From contig JBQKKG010000002.1 of the NCBI GenBank assembly GCA_052116865.1, positions 62,001 through 126,000 of the forward strand: a stretch of DNA of 64,000 bases, read 5' to 3'. How positions within the stretch are numbered: the stretch's first letter is position 1; every line of letters starts with the position of its first letter. Shown piece by piece: positions 15,577 to 24,612 of this stretch. The stretch is from CAUPWF01 sp963515125. Its GTDB lineage: Bacteria; Bacillota; Clostridia; Lachnospirales; Lachnospiraceae. The position numbers and the translations under genes are program-made. The notes under the pieces are model-generated. The model worked only from the letters and a program-made list of their open reading frames with translations. It was not told where the DNA came from and ran no database searches.

Positions 15577-16851
15577 CTACTTATTTAACATTTCTATAAA
15601 TGCACTAACTCTAGTCCTTAATTGTTGTGCATCGCTGTCTGTATAATCCGTTTCAATGCCAAGTACTGGTATTCCAGATTCCCGAAGTGCCCGTTCCACA
15701 TGATATCCTTCCGTGTCATATAGGCTACAGAATTTCAAGTTTACATCTATGACACCATCTACATGATATTCTTTTGCCAAACGAATAATATCTGCTACTC
15801 TATTTGTATTTGGAGTAAAGCAAGCACAATTAATTCCCATATATCGTTCTGCCAATGCCCTTATTTGTTCTTCCACTGTATGCTTACTTTCATCCACCTG
15901 ACGTTCAAAGTAACGGGTACCAGTGCACATCTCTTCACAAACAACTGCCCCACCACTTGTTTCTACAATATGATGCAACTTCCAATTCGGAATGGCTAAT
16001 GGGGTTCCAGTTAACATAATTCGTTTTGTTCCTTCTTCAAATACACTTACTCCATCTGCCATTCTCTGGTCTAATTCGTCACACAATTTATTTGTCATTT
16101 GTGCAAAACGCGTTGGATCATCGTAAAAAGCTATTTGTGAAACGAGCAACACGTCTTTTCCACTAATTGGAAGTTTTTCATTCTTTCTTGTGTTATATAG
16201 TCTTTCTAATGCCCTGCGCTTTGCATTGATAAGTTTGATACTTTCTTCCAGTTTTTCCGCTGTTACTACATTGCCAGTAAATTCTTCTACTATATTTTTA
16301 AAGTCCGTAATCTCTTCTGCCCACGCCTGAATATCTTTTTCCCGTTTCATTTGTGGTAAATTCATCACATGAACTGGTACATCTTCGGCTAAGATTTCCC
16401 ATGCTTTTTTCTTGCCATCACAAGTGGTTTCTCCCACATACATATCTGCAATTCTAAAGAATGGACAGGTACGGTCTAATCGTGCGCCCACGGATGCTTT
16501 AATCAATGGACAGGTATTAGTTGGCAGTACCTTTTCACCACCCGGTACCCAAAATTGCGATCCACCACACAGGCCAGTAGCGATAGCATCCGCTGCAAAT
16601 ACAATTTCATCCGGAACATATACACAAAAAGTCCCAAACACTTTTCCACCTTTTTTTTGGTGCTCGATTAACTCTGCTGGTCTTACACCATGAATTTCTG
16701 ATACAACAAAATCAAAGAAATCCATTTCCTCTGGTCTTTGCTCCTGAGTCATATAAATATCTCCAAACGCTTGCGGGAGTACTTCACATAATTGATCATG
16801 CATTTCTAAATTCATTCCCAATTTTCCCCACATCTCATGATAGTCTGCCAT
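15577..16851 (-). CDS. Double-cubane-cluster-type anaerobic reductase (HgdB/BcrB-related, single subunit)
   Basis: 424-residue member of the 2-hydroxyacyl-CoA dehydratase D-component family. It is rich in cysteine: Cys76, 95, 114, 129, 144, 305, 309, 342, 344 and 375, in motifs such as GTFCVYVPDE, GLCGGSQFW, TNTCPLIKAS and EEMCTGTRY. A lone catalytic subunit paired with a HgdC-like ATPase is the arrangement of double-cubane cluster proteins. In those, an [Fe8S9] cluster reduces small substrates. True acyl-CoA dehydratases need two related subunits and a CoA-transferase, and neither is here. AAGGAGG precedes the start. The physiological substrate is unknown. Confidence 0.8.
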   Translation of the reverse strand: MADYHEMWGKLGMNLEMHDQLCEVLPQAFGDIYMTQEQRPEEMDFFDFVVSEIHGVRPAELIEHQKKGGKVFGTFCVYVPDEIVFAADAIATGLCGGSQFWVPGGEKVLPTNTCPLIKASVGARLDRTCPFFRIADMYVGETTCDGKKKAWEILAEDVPVHVMNLPQMKREKDIQAWAEEITDFKNIVEEFTGNVVTAEKLEESIKLINAKRRALERLYNTRKNEKLPISGKDVLLVSQIAFYDDPTRFAQMTNKLCDELDQRMADGVSVFEEGTKRIMLTGTPLAIPNWKLHHIVETSGGAVVCEEMCTGTRYFERQVDESKHTVEEQIRALAERYMGINCACFTPNTNRVADIIRLAKEYHVDGVIDVNLKFCSLYDTEGYHVERALRESGIPVLGIETDYTDSDAQQLRTRVSAFIEMLNK

Positions 16852-16913
16852 AATACGTATCCTCCTTGGTTTTCTTTTTGTTCTTTAATAAGCTTTCTCT
16901 TTTGTGTATTTAT

Positions 16914-16944
16914 GTCACCAGGTGACCTACACATGTATATTATA
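16914..16944 (-). promoter_or_regulatory. -10 element and candidate operator of the double-cubane operon
   Basis: A perfect palindrome GTCACC-A-GGTGAC lies at 16914-16926. On the minus strand a TATAAT (16939-16944) sits just upstream, with no good -35, so transcription would start close to the palindrome edge. This is the position of a repressor site. No regulator gene is adjacent. The call is based on symmetry and spacing only. Confidence 0.4.
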
Positions 16945-17010
16945 AATATAACGTAACACTTTTCATTCTATACTTCAACAATCCCCCTGACTTTGATAAT
17001 TGTTTCTTCT

Positions 17011-17063
17011 AATATAAAAGGGTATTTATTGATATATTCTATCAATAAATACCCTTTTATATT
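17011..17063 (-). terminator. Long perfect hairpin terminator at the end of the ecf-truA operon
   Basis: A 24-base perfect inverted repeat (17011-17034 and 17040-17063) with a five-base loop. On the minus strand it begins at the last two bases of the cysteine desulfurase stop codon. The stem is AT-rich with a GGGTA/TACCC centre and ends in T-rich sequence. It separates this operon from the double-cubane operon downstream. Confidence 0.75.
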
Positions 17064-18207
17064 AGATAATTTTAGAACAAGCCGCTAAACACTCTTCCAC
17101 TTCTTCAAAGGTATTATTGGCACTAAATGCAAATCTTACTGTTCCTTTTGGATACGTTTGACAAGACTTATGAGCCATTGGAGCACAATGTAATCCGACC
17201 CTTGTCATAATTCCAAAGGACTGCTCCAATTCAAATGCGATTAGGCTATTATCATATTGATAAAAATCAAGGGATACTACTGCTACTCGGTCTCGTACTC
17301 CTTGTTTTCCCACAATTCTAACCCCAGGGAGCATTTTTGCACCCTCAAGAAAGCATTCAGTTAGTTGCATCTTTTTTCGATGTAGCTTCTCTATCCCTTC
17401 CTGTTCTAAATACAATAGGGCAGAATGCAATCCAATGATACCCGGCAGATTTAACGTCCCACTTTCAAATCTATCCGGCAACTGAATAGGCATATGTAAT
17501 GAATCCGATTGACTGCCTGTTCCACCTGCAATTAGAGGATCTAACACTTCACTTAATTGATCCGATATGATAAATCCGCCTATCCCTTGTGGCCCCAGTA
17601 ATCCCTTATGACCTGTAAACGCCAAAAAATCAATATTACACTTTCCGATATCCACCTCTATAGAACCTGCACTTTGTGCCGTATCTACCACAAAATATAA
17701 CCCATGTCTCCTACAAATCTCTCCCACCTCTTCTATAGGAAGAATGGTTCCACACACATTGGAAGCGTGTAACATAATAATTGCCTTTGTCTTACTTGTA
17801 AGTGCTTTTTCAAATGCATGTGTTGATATACTTCCCTCTTGGTCTGCCTGAATTTTCGTGTAAAGAACACCTCGTTTCTCCATCTGTACAAGTGGTCTCA
17901 TCACTGCATTATGTTCCATACTGGTTACAATCACATGGTCATCTGCTTTTAGGAATCCTTTTATAAAATAATTTAAAGAATGGGTAATTCCAGGTGTAAA
18001 TATTACTTGCTTAGAACATTTCGCATGGAATAATCCCGCCAATTTATCCCTGGTGTCAAGTACCAAATCAGCAACTTCATAGGCTCCCTCGTAATTCCCC
18101 CTATTAATATTAAATGCTCCATGTTCTAATATATCAGCCATAGCCTTTGCTACACCAGGTGCTTTTGGAAATGAAGTACTACCATTATCAAAATATATAT
18201 TATTCAT
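17062..18207 (-). CDS. Cysteine desulfurase-like aminotransferase class V protein
   Basis: 381-residue PLP enzyme of the NifS/SufS fold. The PLP Lys is in FTGHKGLLGPQG, the PLP-binding Asp-His region is VVDTAQSAG, and the catalytic Cys is probably in VGLHCAPMAHK. It resembles the subfamily often annotated as a cysteine desulfurase family protein, which differs from housekeeping IscS. ATG 18207 is chosen because GGAG lies about eight bases upstream; a TTG two codons earlier is possible. It overlaps truA by eight bases and is the last gene of the ecf-truA operon. Sulfur delivery to the DUF3343/double-cubane system next door is possible but unproven. Confidence 0.85.
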   Translation of the reverse strand: MNNIYFDNGSTSFPKAPGVAKAMADILEHGAFNINRGNYEGAYEVADLVLDTRDKLAGLFHAKCSKQVIFTPGITHSLNYFIKGFLKADDHVIVTSMEHNAVMRPLVQMEKRGVLYTKIQADQEGSISTHAFEKALTSKTKAIIMLHASNVCGTILPIEEVGEICRRHGLYFVVDTAQSAGSIEVDIGKCNIDFLAFTGHKGLLGPQGIGGFIISDQLSEVLDPLIAGGTGSQSDSLHMPIQLPDRFESGTLNLPGIIGLHSALLYLEQEGIEKLHRKKMQLTECFLEGAKMLPGVRIVGKQGVRDRVAVVSLDFYQYDNSLIAFELEQSFGIMTRVGLHCAPMAHKSCQTYPKGTVRFAFSANNTFEEVEECLAACSKII

Positions 18208-18937
18208 ATGCAATCTCCACTAATAATAATCCATGTGCAGGTGCAGTAACACCCGCTGCCTTTCGATTCTTTGCTTCTAAGATTTCTTTTACTTGTTCTG
18301 GTTGATAGAATCCTCTTCCTACTCGTAATAGAGTTCCTACGATAATACGTACCATATGGTATAAAAATCCTTTTCCCGTGATGCGAATCGTAATATTCTC
18401 CCCGTCAGCTATAATTTCCAACTCAGTAATTGTACGCACTGTACTTTGTACAGTCGTCTTAATATTACAAAAGCTTGCAAAATCATGTTCCCCTACCAAA
18501 TATACTGCAGCCTCACGCATCTTTTCTATATCAAGTTCATATGTTACAAAGTAGTTCGTCAATCGCTTGGTTGGAAGCGGTATACGAGAATTAATGATAT
18601 GATATTCATAGGTTTTCTTGCTATTACAATATCTAGGATGAAAAGTAAGCGCCACCTCTTCCGATGCTACAATTAAAATATCCTCTGGCAATCTTTGATT
18701 CAGCGCATTTGCAATCCGATTAGGGGGAATTGTTGTCTCAGTATCAAACACTGCTACATTTCCCAATGCATGCACTCCTGAATCTGTACGGCTAGCACCA
18801 ATTATTTCAATCTGCTCTCCTGTTAATTGGCATAACTTTTCATTAATAACTGCTTCAATAGTAATACCATTTGGTTGCACTTGCCATCCACAATAATTCG
18901 TTCCATCATATGCAATTGTCAATTTTATTCGTTTCAT
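18200..18937 (-). CDS. truA: tRNA pseudouridine(38-40) synthase
   Basis: 245-residue housekeeping enzyme that isomerises uridines 38-40 in the tRNA anticodon stem. The N-terminal AYDGTNYCGWQ and the catalytic Asp in GASRTDSGVHALGNVA (near residue 52) are clear, with GKGFLYHMVRIIVGTL near the C-terminus. It follows ecfT by about 13 bases; the ecfA1-ecfA2-ecfT-truA order is widespread in Firmicutes. Confidence 0.97.
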   Translation of the reverse strand: MKRIKLTIAYDGTNYCGWQVQPNGITIEAVINEKLCQLTGEQIEIIGASRTDSGVHALGNVAVFDTETTIPPNRIANALNQRLPEDILIVASEEVALTFHPRYCNSKKTYEYHIINSRIPLPTKRLTNYFVTYELDIEKMREAAVYLVGEHDFASFCNIKTTVQSTVRTITELEIIADGENITIRITGKGFLYHMVRIIVGTLLRVGRGFYQPEQVKEILEAKNRKAAGVTAPAHGLLLVEIAYE

Positions 18938-18950
18938 AAATTATACCTCT

Positions 18951-19775
18951 TTAAAATATCCAAATGTGAAACGGCACATAACGCCCGATAACAAATACTG
19001 CAATAACATAAACTACTGTGACCCCATATGCAATATAATCCTTTTGATCATACACCAACGGTTTCATTTTAGTGCGTCCCTCACCACCACGATAACATCT
19101 TGCCTCCATAGCCATAGCCAAATCATTCGCTCTACGAAAAGCAGATACAAATAATGGAACTAAAATTGGAATCATACTCTTCGCTTTCTGGATAATATTC
19201 CCACTCTCCAAGTCTGCTCCCCTTGCAATCTGCGCCTTCATGATTTTATCTGTTTCCTCTAATAAAATTGGTATAAATCTTAATGCGATAGACATCATCA
19301 TTGCAATCTCATGAACTGGTACCTTTATCTTCTTCATAGGATACAGTAGACGTTCTATACCGTCTGTCAACGCATTGGGTGTAGTTGTTAAGGTCATCAA
19401 GGAAGACCCTGCAATCAAAAATGTTAATCGAATGGCCATATACACTGCTGTACGCAATCCAGCTTCCGTAATTTTAAATATCCATACATGCACCAAAATT
19501 TTACCGCCATCCGTTAGAAAAAGATTGAAAATAACGGTAATTAATAACAACATAATGATTGGCTTTAATCCTTTCACTATAAATGAAACCGGAACTTTTG
19601 ACACTTTTACAATTGCAATTAAAAACAATGCTGCAAGTACATATCCTAAAATACTCTTTGATAAGAACAAAGATATTAAGTAAAATAAAGTACACATAAT
19701 TTTAACTCTTGGATCTAATTGATGTAATATACTATTCGCTGGATAATATTGTCCAATTGTGATATCTCTAATCAT
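18951..19775 (-). CDS. ecfT: ECF transporter transmembrane subunit EcfT
   Basis: 274-residue membrane subunit shared by several vitamin importers. It has several hydrophobic helices and the two coupling motifs IARGADLE and EARCYRGG, whose Ala-Arg-Gly type loops contact the ATPases. No substrate-specific S component lies beside it, so it belongs to the group that serves S proteins encoded elsewhere. It overlaps the end of ecfA2 by eight bases. Confidence 0.95.
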   Translation of the reverse strand: MIRDITIGQYYPANSILHQLDPRVKIMCTLFYLISLFLSKSILGYVLAALFLIAIVKVSKVPVSFIVKGLKPIIMLLLITVIFNLFLTDGGKILVHVWIFKITEAGLRTAVYMAIRLTFLIAGSSLMTLTTTPNALTDGIERLLYPMKKIKVPVHEIAMMMSIALRFIPILLEETDKIMKAQIARGADLESGNIIQKAKSMIPILVPLFVSAFRRANDLAMAMEARCYRGGEGRTKMKPLVYDQKDYIAYGVTVVYVIAVFVIGRYVPFHIWIF

Positions 19776-20625
19776 TGTCTCTCCTAATAACCCTCATGAT
19801 TTCATCTGCTGCTGCTTCTACCGTGGTCGCTTCTACTGATACTGGTATCCCTTTCTCTTGTAGCTCATGCATAATGTAAGTAACCTGAGGTGCTGCAAGT
19901 CCAACTTTCTCCAATTCTTTATAATGAGAAAATACTTGTTTGGGCTCATCATCATACATAACTTCCCCGTCATTCATGACAATAATGCGGTCTACATACT
20001 TTGCAATATCTTCCATACTATGAGAAACCAAAATAACAGTCATATCACACTCCTTATGAAGTTGTGCAACCTGATCTAGAATTTCATCTCTTCCTCTAGG
20101 ATCTAATCCTGCTGTTGGTTCATCTAATACCAACACTTTGGGCTCCATAGCTAACACTCCTGCAATTGCAACACGCCTTTTCTGCCCTCCTGATAACTCA
20201 AATGGCGATTGCTCATAAAGTTCTTCCGGATACCCAACCAGCTGTAGCGCTTTTCTTGCACGTTTTTTACATTCCTCTGTCGATAGTCCTTGATTCTTTG
20301 GTCCAAAACAAACATCAGTCAAAGCATCTATCTCAAATAATTGGTGTTCTGGATACTGAAATACAAGACCTACTTGATTGCGCAGTGCTTTCATATTATA
20401 TGTCTCGTCATATATATTTTCATTATCGTAATATAAACTTCCGCTTGTTGCTTTCATCAATCCATTAAAATGTTGAATGAGGGTGGATTTCCCTGACCCC
20501 GTATGCCCAATAACTCCTACAAACTGACCATGAGGAATTTCTAAATTAACGTCTCTAAGCGCTTGCTTCTCATAAGCAGTATTTGGGCTATATATATAAT
20601 TTACATGTTCTAATCTAATTGACAT
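19768..20625 (-). CDS. ecfA2: ECF transporter ATPase EcfA2
   Basis: 285-residue ATPase with Walker A GHTGSGKST near residue 40, signature LSGGQKRRVAIAGV, Walker B VLVLDEPTAGLD, and the EcfA C-terminal extension. It overlaps the upstream ecfA1 by 16 bases and the downstream ecfT by eight. It forms a heterodimer with EcfA1 to energise vitamin uptake. Confidence 0.95.
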   Translation of the reverse strand: MSIRLEHVNYIYSPNTAYEKQALRDVNLEIPHGQFVGVIGHTGSGKSTLIQHFNGLMKATSGSLYYDNENIYDETYNMKALRNQVGLVFQYPEHQLFEIDALTDVCFGPKNQGLSTEECKKRARKALQLVGYPEELYEQSPFELSGGQKRRVAIAGVLAMEPKVLVLDEPTAGLDPRGRDEILDQVAQLHKECDMTVILVSHSMEDIAKYVDRIIVMNDGEVMYDDEPKQVFSHYKELEKVGLAAPQVTYIMHELQEKGIPVSVEATTVEAAADEIMRVIRRDND

Positions 20626-21461
20626 AATGCTTCCACCAATTCTTCATTTCTTAAAATGCCATTTGGTAATGGCACACCCCTTTGTTGCAGCTCATGCGCC
20701 AACATGGTCACCTGTGGCACATCCAACCGGTAATATTTTAATGTATTCACTTGCCCAAAAATTTCTTTCGGTGTCCCTTGCATTACAATTTTCCCTTGAT
20801 CCATAACGTATACTTTGTCTGCATCAATAACTTCTTCCATATAATGTGTAATTAAAATAACGGTTATGTTCTCTTGGCACCTTAACTCTTGGATTGTCTT
20901 TAATACTTCTTTTCTTCCATTTGGATCTAACATAGCCGTTGGTTCATCTAATACAATACATTTTGGTCTCATAGCAATAACTCCTGCAATGGCTACCCGT
21001 TGCTTTTGGCCACCAGACAATTTATTGGGAGAATGATGTCGATACGCCAACATCCCTACAGACGCTAAACTTTCTTCCACTCGTTTCCATATCTTATCTG
21101 TTGGAATTCCTAGATTCTCCGGCCCAAATCCAACATCCTCTTCCACAACTGTTCCTATGATCTGATTATCTGGATTTTGAAAAACCATTCCCGCACTCTG
21201 ACGTACTTCCCAAAGTAAATTCCCATCCTTCGTATTCTTTCCATCTACCCATATGGTTCCTTCACTCGGAATCAATATGGCATTCATATGTTTTGCCAGT
21301 GTAGATTTTCCAGAACCATTATGTCCTAAAATTGCAACAAACTGTCCTTCTTCAATTCCAATATCCACGTTATCAATTGCGCGCTGCTTTCCGACTATAT
21401 TTCCCTCTTCATTTCGTTTTTCATATTCAAATATCAGTTGTTCTGTCTGAATCATATCCAT
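20610..21461 (-). CDS. ecfA1: ECF transporter ATPase EcfA1
   Basis: 283-residue ATPase with Walker A GHNGSGKST, the Q-loop stretch VFQNPDNQI, signature LSGGQKQRVAIAGV and Walker B CIVLDEPTAMLD. It is the first gene of the operon. GAGG lies seven bases before ATG 21461. The 195-base gap to the divergent cyclophilin gene must hold both promoters; I could not fix them confidently. Confidence 0.95.
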   Translation of the reverse strand: MDMIQTEQLIFEYEKRNEEGNIVGKQRAIDNVDIGIEEGQFVAILGHNGSGKSTLAKHMNAILIPSEGTIWVDGKNTKDGNLLWEVRQSAGMVFQNPDNQIIGTVVEEDVGFGPENLGIPTDKIWKRVEESLASVGMLAYRHHSPNKLSGGQKQRVAIAGVIAMRPKCIVLDEPTAMLDPNGRKEVLKTIQELRCQENITVILITHYMEEVIDADKVYVMDQGKIVMQGTPKEIFGQVNTLKYYRLDVPQVTMLAHELQQRGVPLPNGILRNEELVEALCQLD

Positions 21462-21656
21462 AGTTTGTCCTCTTTTTGATTACCCAATTGCTAAACTTTA
21501 TTGTACTTCATCGTCAGGTAGTTTGCAAGGTATAGATACGGAATCAAATTTGTAGAATTTATACTTTACGAATCTTCAATTTTTGGATACAATAACAAGA
21601 GAACATGTACATTATTATGTACCATGATTATTAAACACTAGAAAGGAAAAAAAATA

Positions 21657-22175
21657 ATGGCTAACCCTATTGTAACTTTTGAAATGGAAAACGGAGATTT
21701 GATAAAGGCAGAATTATATCCGGAAATCGCTCCTAACACTGTAAATAACTTTATCTCTTTAATTAATAAAGGATATTATAATGGTTTGATCTTTCATCGT
21801 GTTATACCTGGATTTATGATACAAGGTGGATGTCCTGATGGCACTGGCATGGGAGGACCTGGATATAATATCAAAGGAGAATTTTCTCAAAATGGTTTTC
21901 AAAATGATTTGAAACATGGACCTGGTGTACTATCTATGGCACGAGCTATGCATCCTGATTCCGCTGGTTCTCAATTCTTTATTATGCACAAGAACTCTCC
22001 ACATTTAGATGGTTCCTATGCAGCATTTGGCAAAGTCATTGAAGGTATGGATACTGTAAATAAAATAGCAGACACTGCTACAGACTACAGCGACAAACCA
22101 TTGGAAACCCAAAAAATGAAAACTGTCACCGTTGACTTACAAGGCAAAGAGTATAACGAACCTGAGCAAGCTTAG
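21657..22175 (+). CDS. Cyclophilin-type peptidyl-prolyl cis-trans isomerase
   Basis: 172-residue cytosolic cyclophilin with the active-site stretch FHRVIPGFMIQGG, then the GPGVLSMARA and SAGSQFFIM core. There is no signal peptide. An AAGGA site precedes the start. It is transcribed divergently from the ECF operon, and the next gene is 117 bases on with no terminator between, so the two may be co-transcribed. A small GTACAT-TATT-ATGTAC inverted repeat lies in the leader around 21607-21622. Confidence 0.95.
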   Translation: MANPIVTFEMENGDLIKAELYPEIAPNTVNNFISLINKGYYNGLIFHRVIPGFMIQGGCPDGTGMGGPGYNIKGEFSQNGFQNDLKHGPGVLSMARAMHPDSAGSQFFIMHKNSPHLDGSYAAFGKVIEGMDTVNKIADTATDYSDKPLETQKMKTVTVDLQGKEYNEPEQA

Positions 22176-22292
22176 AAGTCAGAAGATTCCATACATTTTT
22201 TCTTTACATGAATAATACCTCTTTTTTTATATCATACTAATTGTATATCGTAAAAGTTATAGTTACGTGAATAAAAAAGGAGTTGAATACGT

Positions 22293-22505
22293 ATGAAAGA
22301 AAATCCTGGTCTTCCTACTTATATGGGTTCCCCATATGAGCAAACTTCAAGCAAAGTTGCAAAAGAACGTTTAAAGAATATGCACAATAAGGACAATGCG
22401 TCAGAACCTAAGGTTCATTTTAATGGAATAGCAAATGAATGCCCTCCCGATAACAATGTCTACTGGGAAGGCAATCACAATCCATTAAGCAGCAAGGGAG
22501 ATTGA
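22293..22505 (+). CDS. Small protein of unknown function (70 residues)
   Basis: I do not recognise this protein. It is short, polar and rich in Asn, Pro and Lys, with one Cys, no membrane segment and no known motif. The middle is a basic stretch (KVAKERLKNMHNKD) and the C-terminus reads PPDNNVYWEGNHNPLSSKGD. Support for a real gene is a good AAGGAG site about ten bases before ATG, its own frame up to a strong terminator that overlaps its end, and no better frame opposite. It follows the cyclophilin gene on the same strand. Confidence 0.6.
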   Translation: MKENPGLPTYMGSPYEQTSSKVAKERLKNMHNKDNASEPKVHFNGIANECPPDNNVYWEGNHNPLSSKGD

Positions 22506-22530
22506 TTACCAATCTCTCTGCTGCTTTTTT
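22488..22530 (+). terminator. Rho-independent terminator after the 70-residue gene
   Basis: AGCAGC...GAGATTG pairs with CAATCTC...GCTGCT around a five-base loop, followed by six T. The stop codon of the small gene is inside the hairpin and the convergent eamA gene ends within the T tract. Confidence 0.85.
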
Positions 22531-23434
22531 ATTCTTTTTTTAAAGCTAACAAAAGTATCGTTGATATGATAAATGTGAATCCTAATATGTCCAGAAAAAT
22601 GAACTTTGTACCAAGCAGGCATGCAGAAAGTATTGCAGCCACTACCGGTTCTATACTGGAAATCACTCCTGTATATACCGGTCCTATACATCGGATTGCC
22701 ATCAAAAAAAGGCAAAACGGAACAATGGTACCCAAAATAATGATAACTAAGATCAATGCTACTACTTCTGAATCTATGAGCATGTGCACATTCCACGGCC
22801 TTGTAATAAAAAATAACATCATTCCGCCAATTAACATCGCCCAACCACTTGCTATGGTTGGGGGGTACTTTTTAAGAAGCGGAACTGGTAAAATAGTATT
22901 AAAACATGTTGCTAATGCACAACAAACGCCCCAAAAAAGCCCTTCTGGTGAAATAACCAATCCTTCTAAACTACCATGTGTAGCTACTAAAAGTATCCCA
23001 ACTAGTGCCAATACAATAGACATTACTTCTAATTTATGAGGCATACTACGATTAATTATACAAAAAAACACCATCATCATAGCCGGATTCAAGTATTGTA
23101 GCACAGTTGCCGTCCCTGCATTTGTTGTCTCAACTGCTATGAAATAACAAAATTGTGTTGCCATCATTCCTAATATAGCGAAAACAAAGACTCTTGCCAT
23201 ATCTCCTTGGTTTTTCCAGATTTCAAAAATCCCTTGTTGTTTCCGTGCAACTATCAGTACAAAAAGTAACATGCCTAATCCAGAAAAAATCAAACGATAG
23301 GGTACAAGCCAAGTGGATACCATCCCCTTATATTCAAATAAATATTGTGCTGCCGCTCCAGAAATTGCCCATAAAATACCTGCTAAAAGAGCAAAAATGA
23401 AACCTAGCATTTTTTCTTTTCTTCTTTCCATCAT
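22529..23434 (-). CDS. EamA-family (DMT superfamily) transporter
   Basis: 301-residue inner-membrane protein with ten hydrophobic segments arranged as two EamA repeats (first beginning GFIFALLAGILWAISGAAAQYLF, second GLFWGVCCALATCFNTILPV). Members export or import small metabolites. A conserved Glu lies in ISSIEPVVAAIL near the end of the second repeat. The start at 23434 is uncertain; a second ATG eight codons on is possible. It follows the 4-hydroxybutyrate dehydrogenase gene by 32 bases, so it could handle a related acid. That is inference only. Confidence 0.9.
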   Translation of the reverse strand: MMERRKEKMLGFIFALLAGILWAISGAAAQYLFEYKGMVSTWLVPYRLIFSGLGMLLFVLIVARKQQGIFEIWKNQGDMARVFVFAILGMMATQFCYFIAVETTNAGTATVLQYLNPAMMMVFFCIINRSMPHKLEVMSIVLALVGILLVATHGSLEGLVISPEGLFWGVCCALATCFNTILPVPLLKKYPPTIASGWAMLIGGMMLFFITRPWNVHMLIDSEVVALILVIIILGTIVPFCLFLMAIRCIGPVYTGVISSIEPVVAAILSACLLGTKFIFLDILGFTFIISTILLLALKKE

Positions 23435-23466
23435 TTTGTCCTATCGTTTTTTAACTCTGTATTTTC

Positions 23467-24582
23467 TTAGTACAACCTGCTATATATCTCTATCATTTGA
23501 TCACGTGAAAAAAGTACATAACTTTGTTGCAGTAATCTTTGCTGGCTTTCTAGAACACTATCCGCAAAGGTGATTATTTCCGTTTCTTTCATCCCATACT
23601 CATGCAATGGTTTCTTAGGAATTATTTGCCCTAATAACTCATCTAATTTAATATATACGTTATCAACTTCACATTTTAAAATGTCCGCTAACATTTGATT
23701 CATTTTTCGAAGTTTCCCCTCTGGGTTTCTTCGGCTATATTCTTTAAATACTTCAGTAAAAAACTGATAGTTCGCCTCCCCGTGAGTAACATGATATACG
23801 CCACTTAACGGATATGACATAGCATGAACCGCCCCGGTTCCAGCATTCCCAAACGAAACGCCTGCCATATTACTTGCAATCAAAAATGAGTCAAGTAACT
23901 GATATCTATAAGCCTCACCATATGTTACAATGGACTGAAACCCATTTACAATGATCTGAATGGCCTTTTCACTAAACATCTCTGTATACATTGTTGCTCT
24001 GGGTGAAACATAAGATTCAATTGCATGAATGAAAGCATCTATAGCACTGGTGGCAAAAAATTCATACGGTAATTCTTTTAATAGTTCTGGAATTAACACG
24101 GCATAATCTGCATAAAGAGCATCATCTGCCAAGCCCATTTTTGTATGTAGTTCACTAATTTCTGCAATGGTTACATTTGACACTTCTGAACCTGCCCCAC
24201 AGGTAGTAGGAATAGCAATAAATTCTCGCACTTTTTCAATTGGTACATTCTTCTCAAACATAGCTCTTGCACTTCCACTCGCCCGAACTACCAACAATTT
24301 TGCCATATCAATCACAGATCCTCCGCCAATTGCAATAATTCTGGAGCAATTAGTCTGTTTAAAATCCGCCATTAATTCATCCATCATATTATCAGTAGGC
24401 TCACCTTGCCCATATTTGCTCTTATAGACCACTTGTGCTTTTAGCTCTAGTTTTTCAAAATATACTTCGAAAATAGATTGGCTAGCCAATATAAAGTCAG
24501 TCTCACAAATCTCAAATTCTGTTACAAAGTTTTTTGCAGTACTAAATATCTGTATATTCGTTTGTTGTTGAAATAGCTTCAT
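23467..24582 (-). CDS. 4hbD: Iron-containing NAD-dependent alcohol dehydrogenase, 4-hydroxybutyrate dehydrogenase type
   Basis: 371-residue type III alcohol dehydrogenase predicted to interconvert 4-hydroxybutyrate and succinate semialdehyde. It has the NAD motif AIGGGSVIDMAK and the family signature PTTCGAGSEVSNVTIAE. Metal ligands lie in SAIDAFIHAIESY (Asp and His), GAVHAM and VTHGEANYQFF. Remembered resemblance to the Clostridium kluyveri enzyme is strong, including KPLHEYGMKE near the C-terminus and identical length. ATG 24582 is chosen because GAGGGAG is six bases upstream and MKLF matches that family. It lies 30 bases after tetR. Confidence 0.85.
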   Translation of the reverse strand: MKLFQQQTNIQIFSTAKNFVTEFEICETDFILASQSIFEVYFEKLELKAQVVYKSKYGQGEPTDNMMDELMADFKQTNCSRIIAIGGGSVIDMAKLLVVRASGSARAMFEKNVPIEKVREFIAIPTTCGAGSEVSNVTIAEISELHTKMGLADDALYADYAVLIPELLKELPYEFFATSAIDAFIHAIESYVSPRATMYTEMFSEKAIQIIVNGFQSIVTYGEAYRYQLLDSFLIASNMAGVSFGNAGTGAVHAMSYPLSGVYHVTHGEANYQFFTEVFKEYSRRNPEGKLRKMNQMLADILKCEVDNVYIKLDELLGQIIPKKPLHEYGMKETEIITFADSVLESQQRLLQQSYVLFSRDQMIEIYSRLY

Positions 24583-24612
24583 ACCATACTCCCTCATTAC
24601 ATCATCTTTCTT

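Noticed and set aside
14508..16851. A 2-hydroxyglutaryl- or lactyl-CoA dehydratase
   Set aside because: Only one dehydratase-type subunit is present and no CoA-transferase or second subunit is nearby, unlike true acyl-CoA dehydratases.
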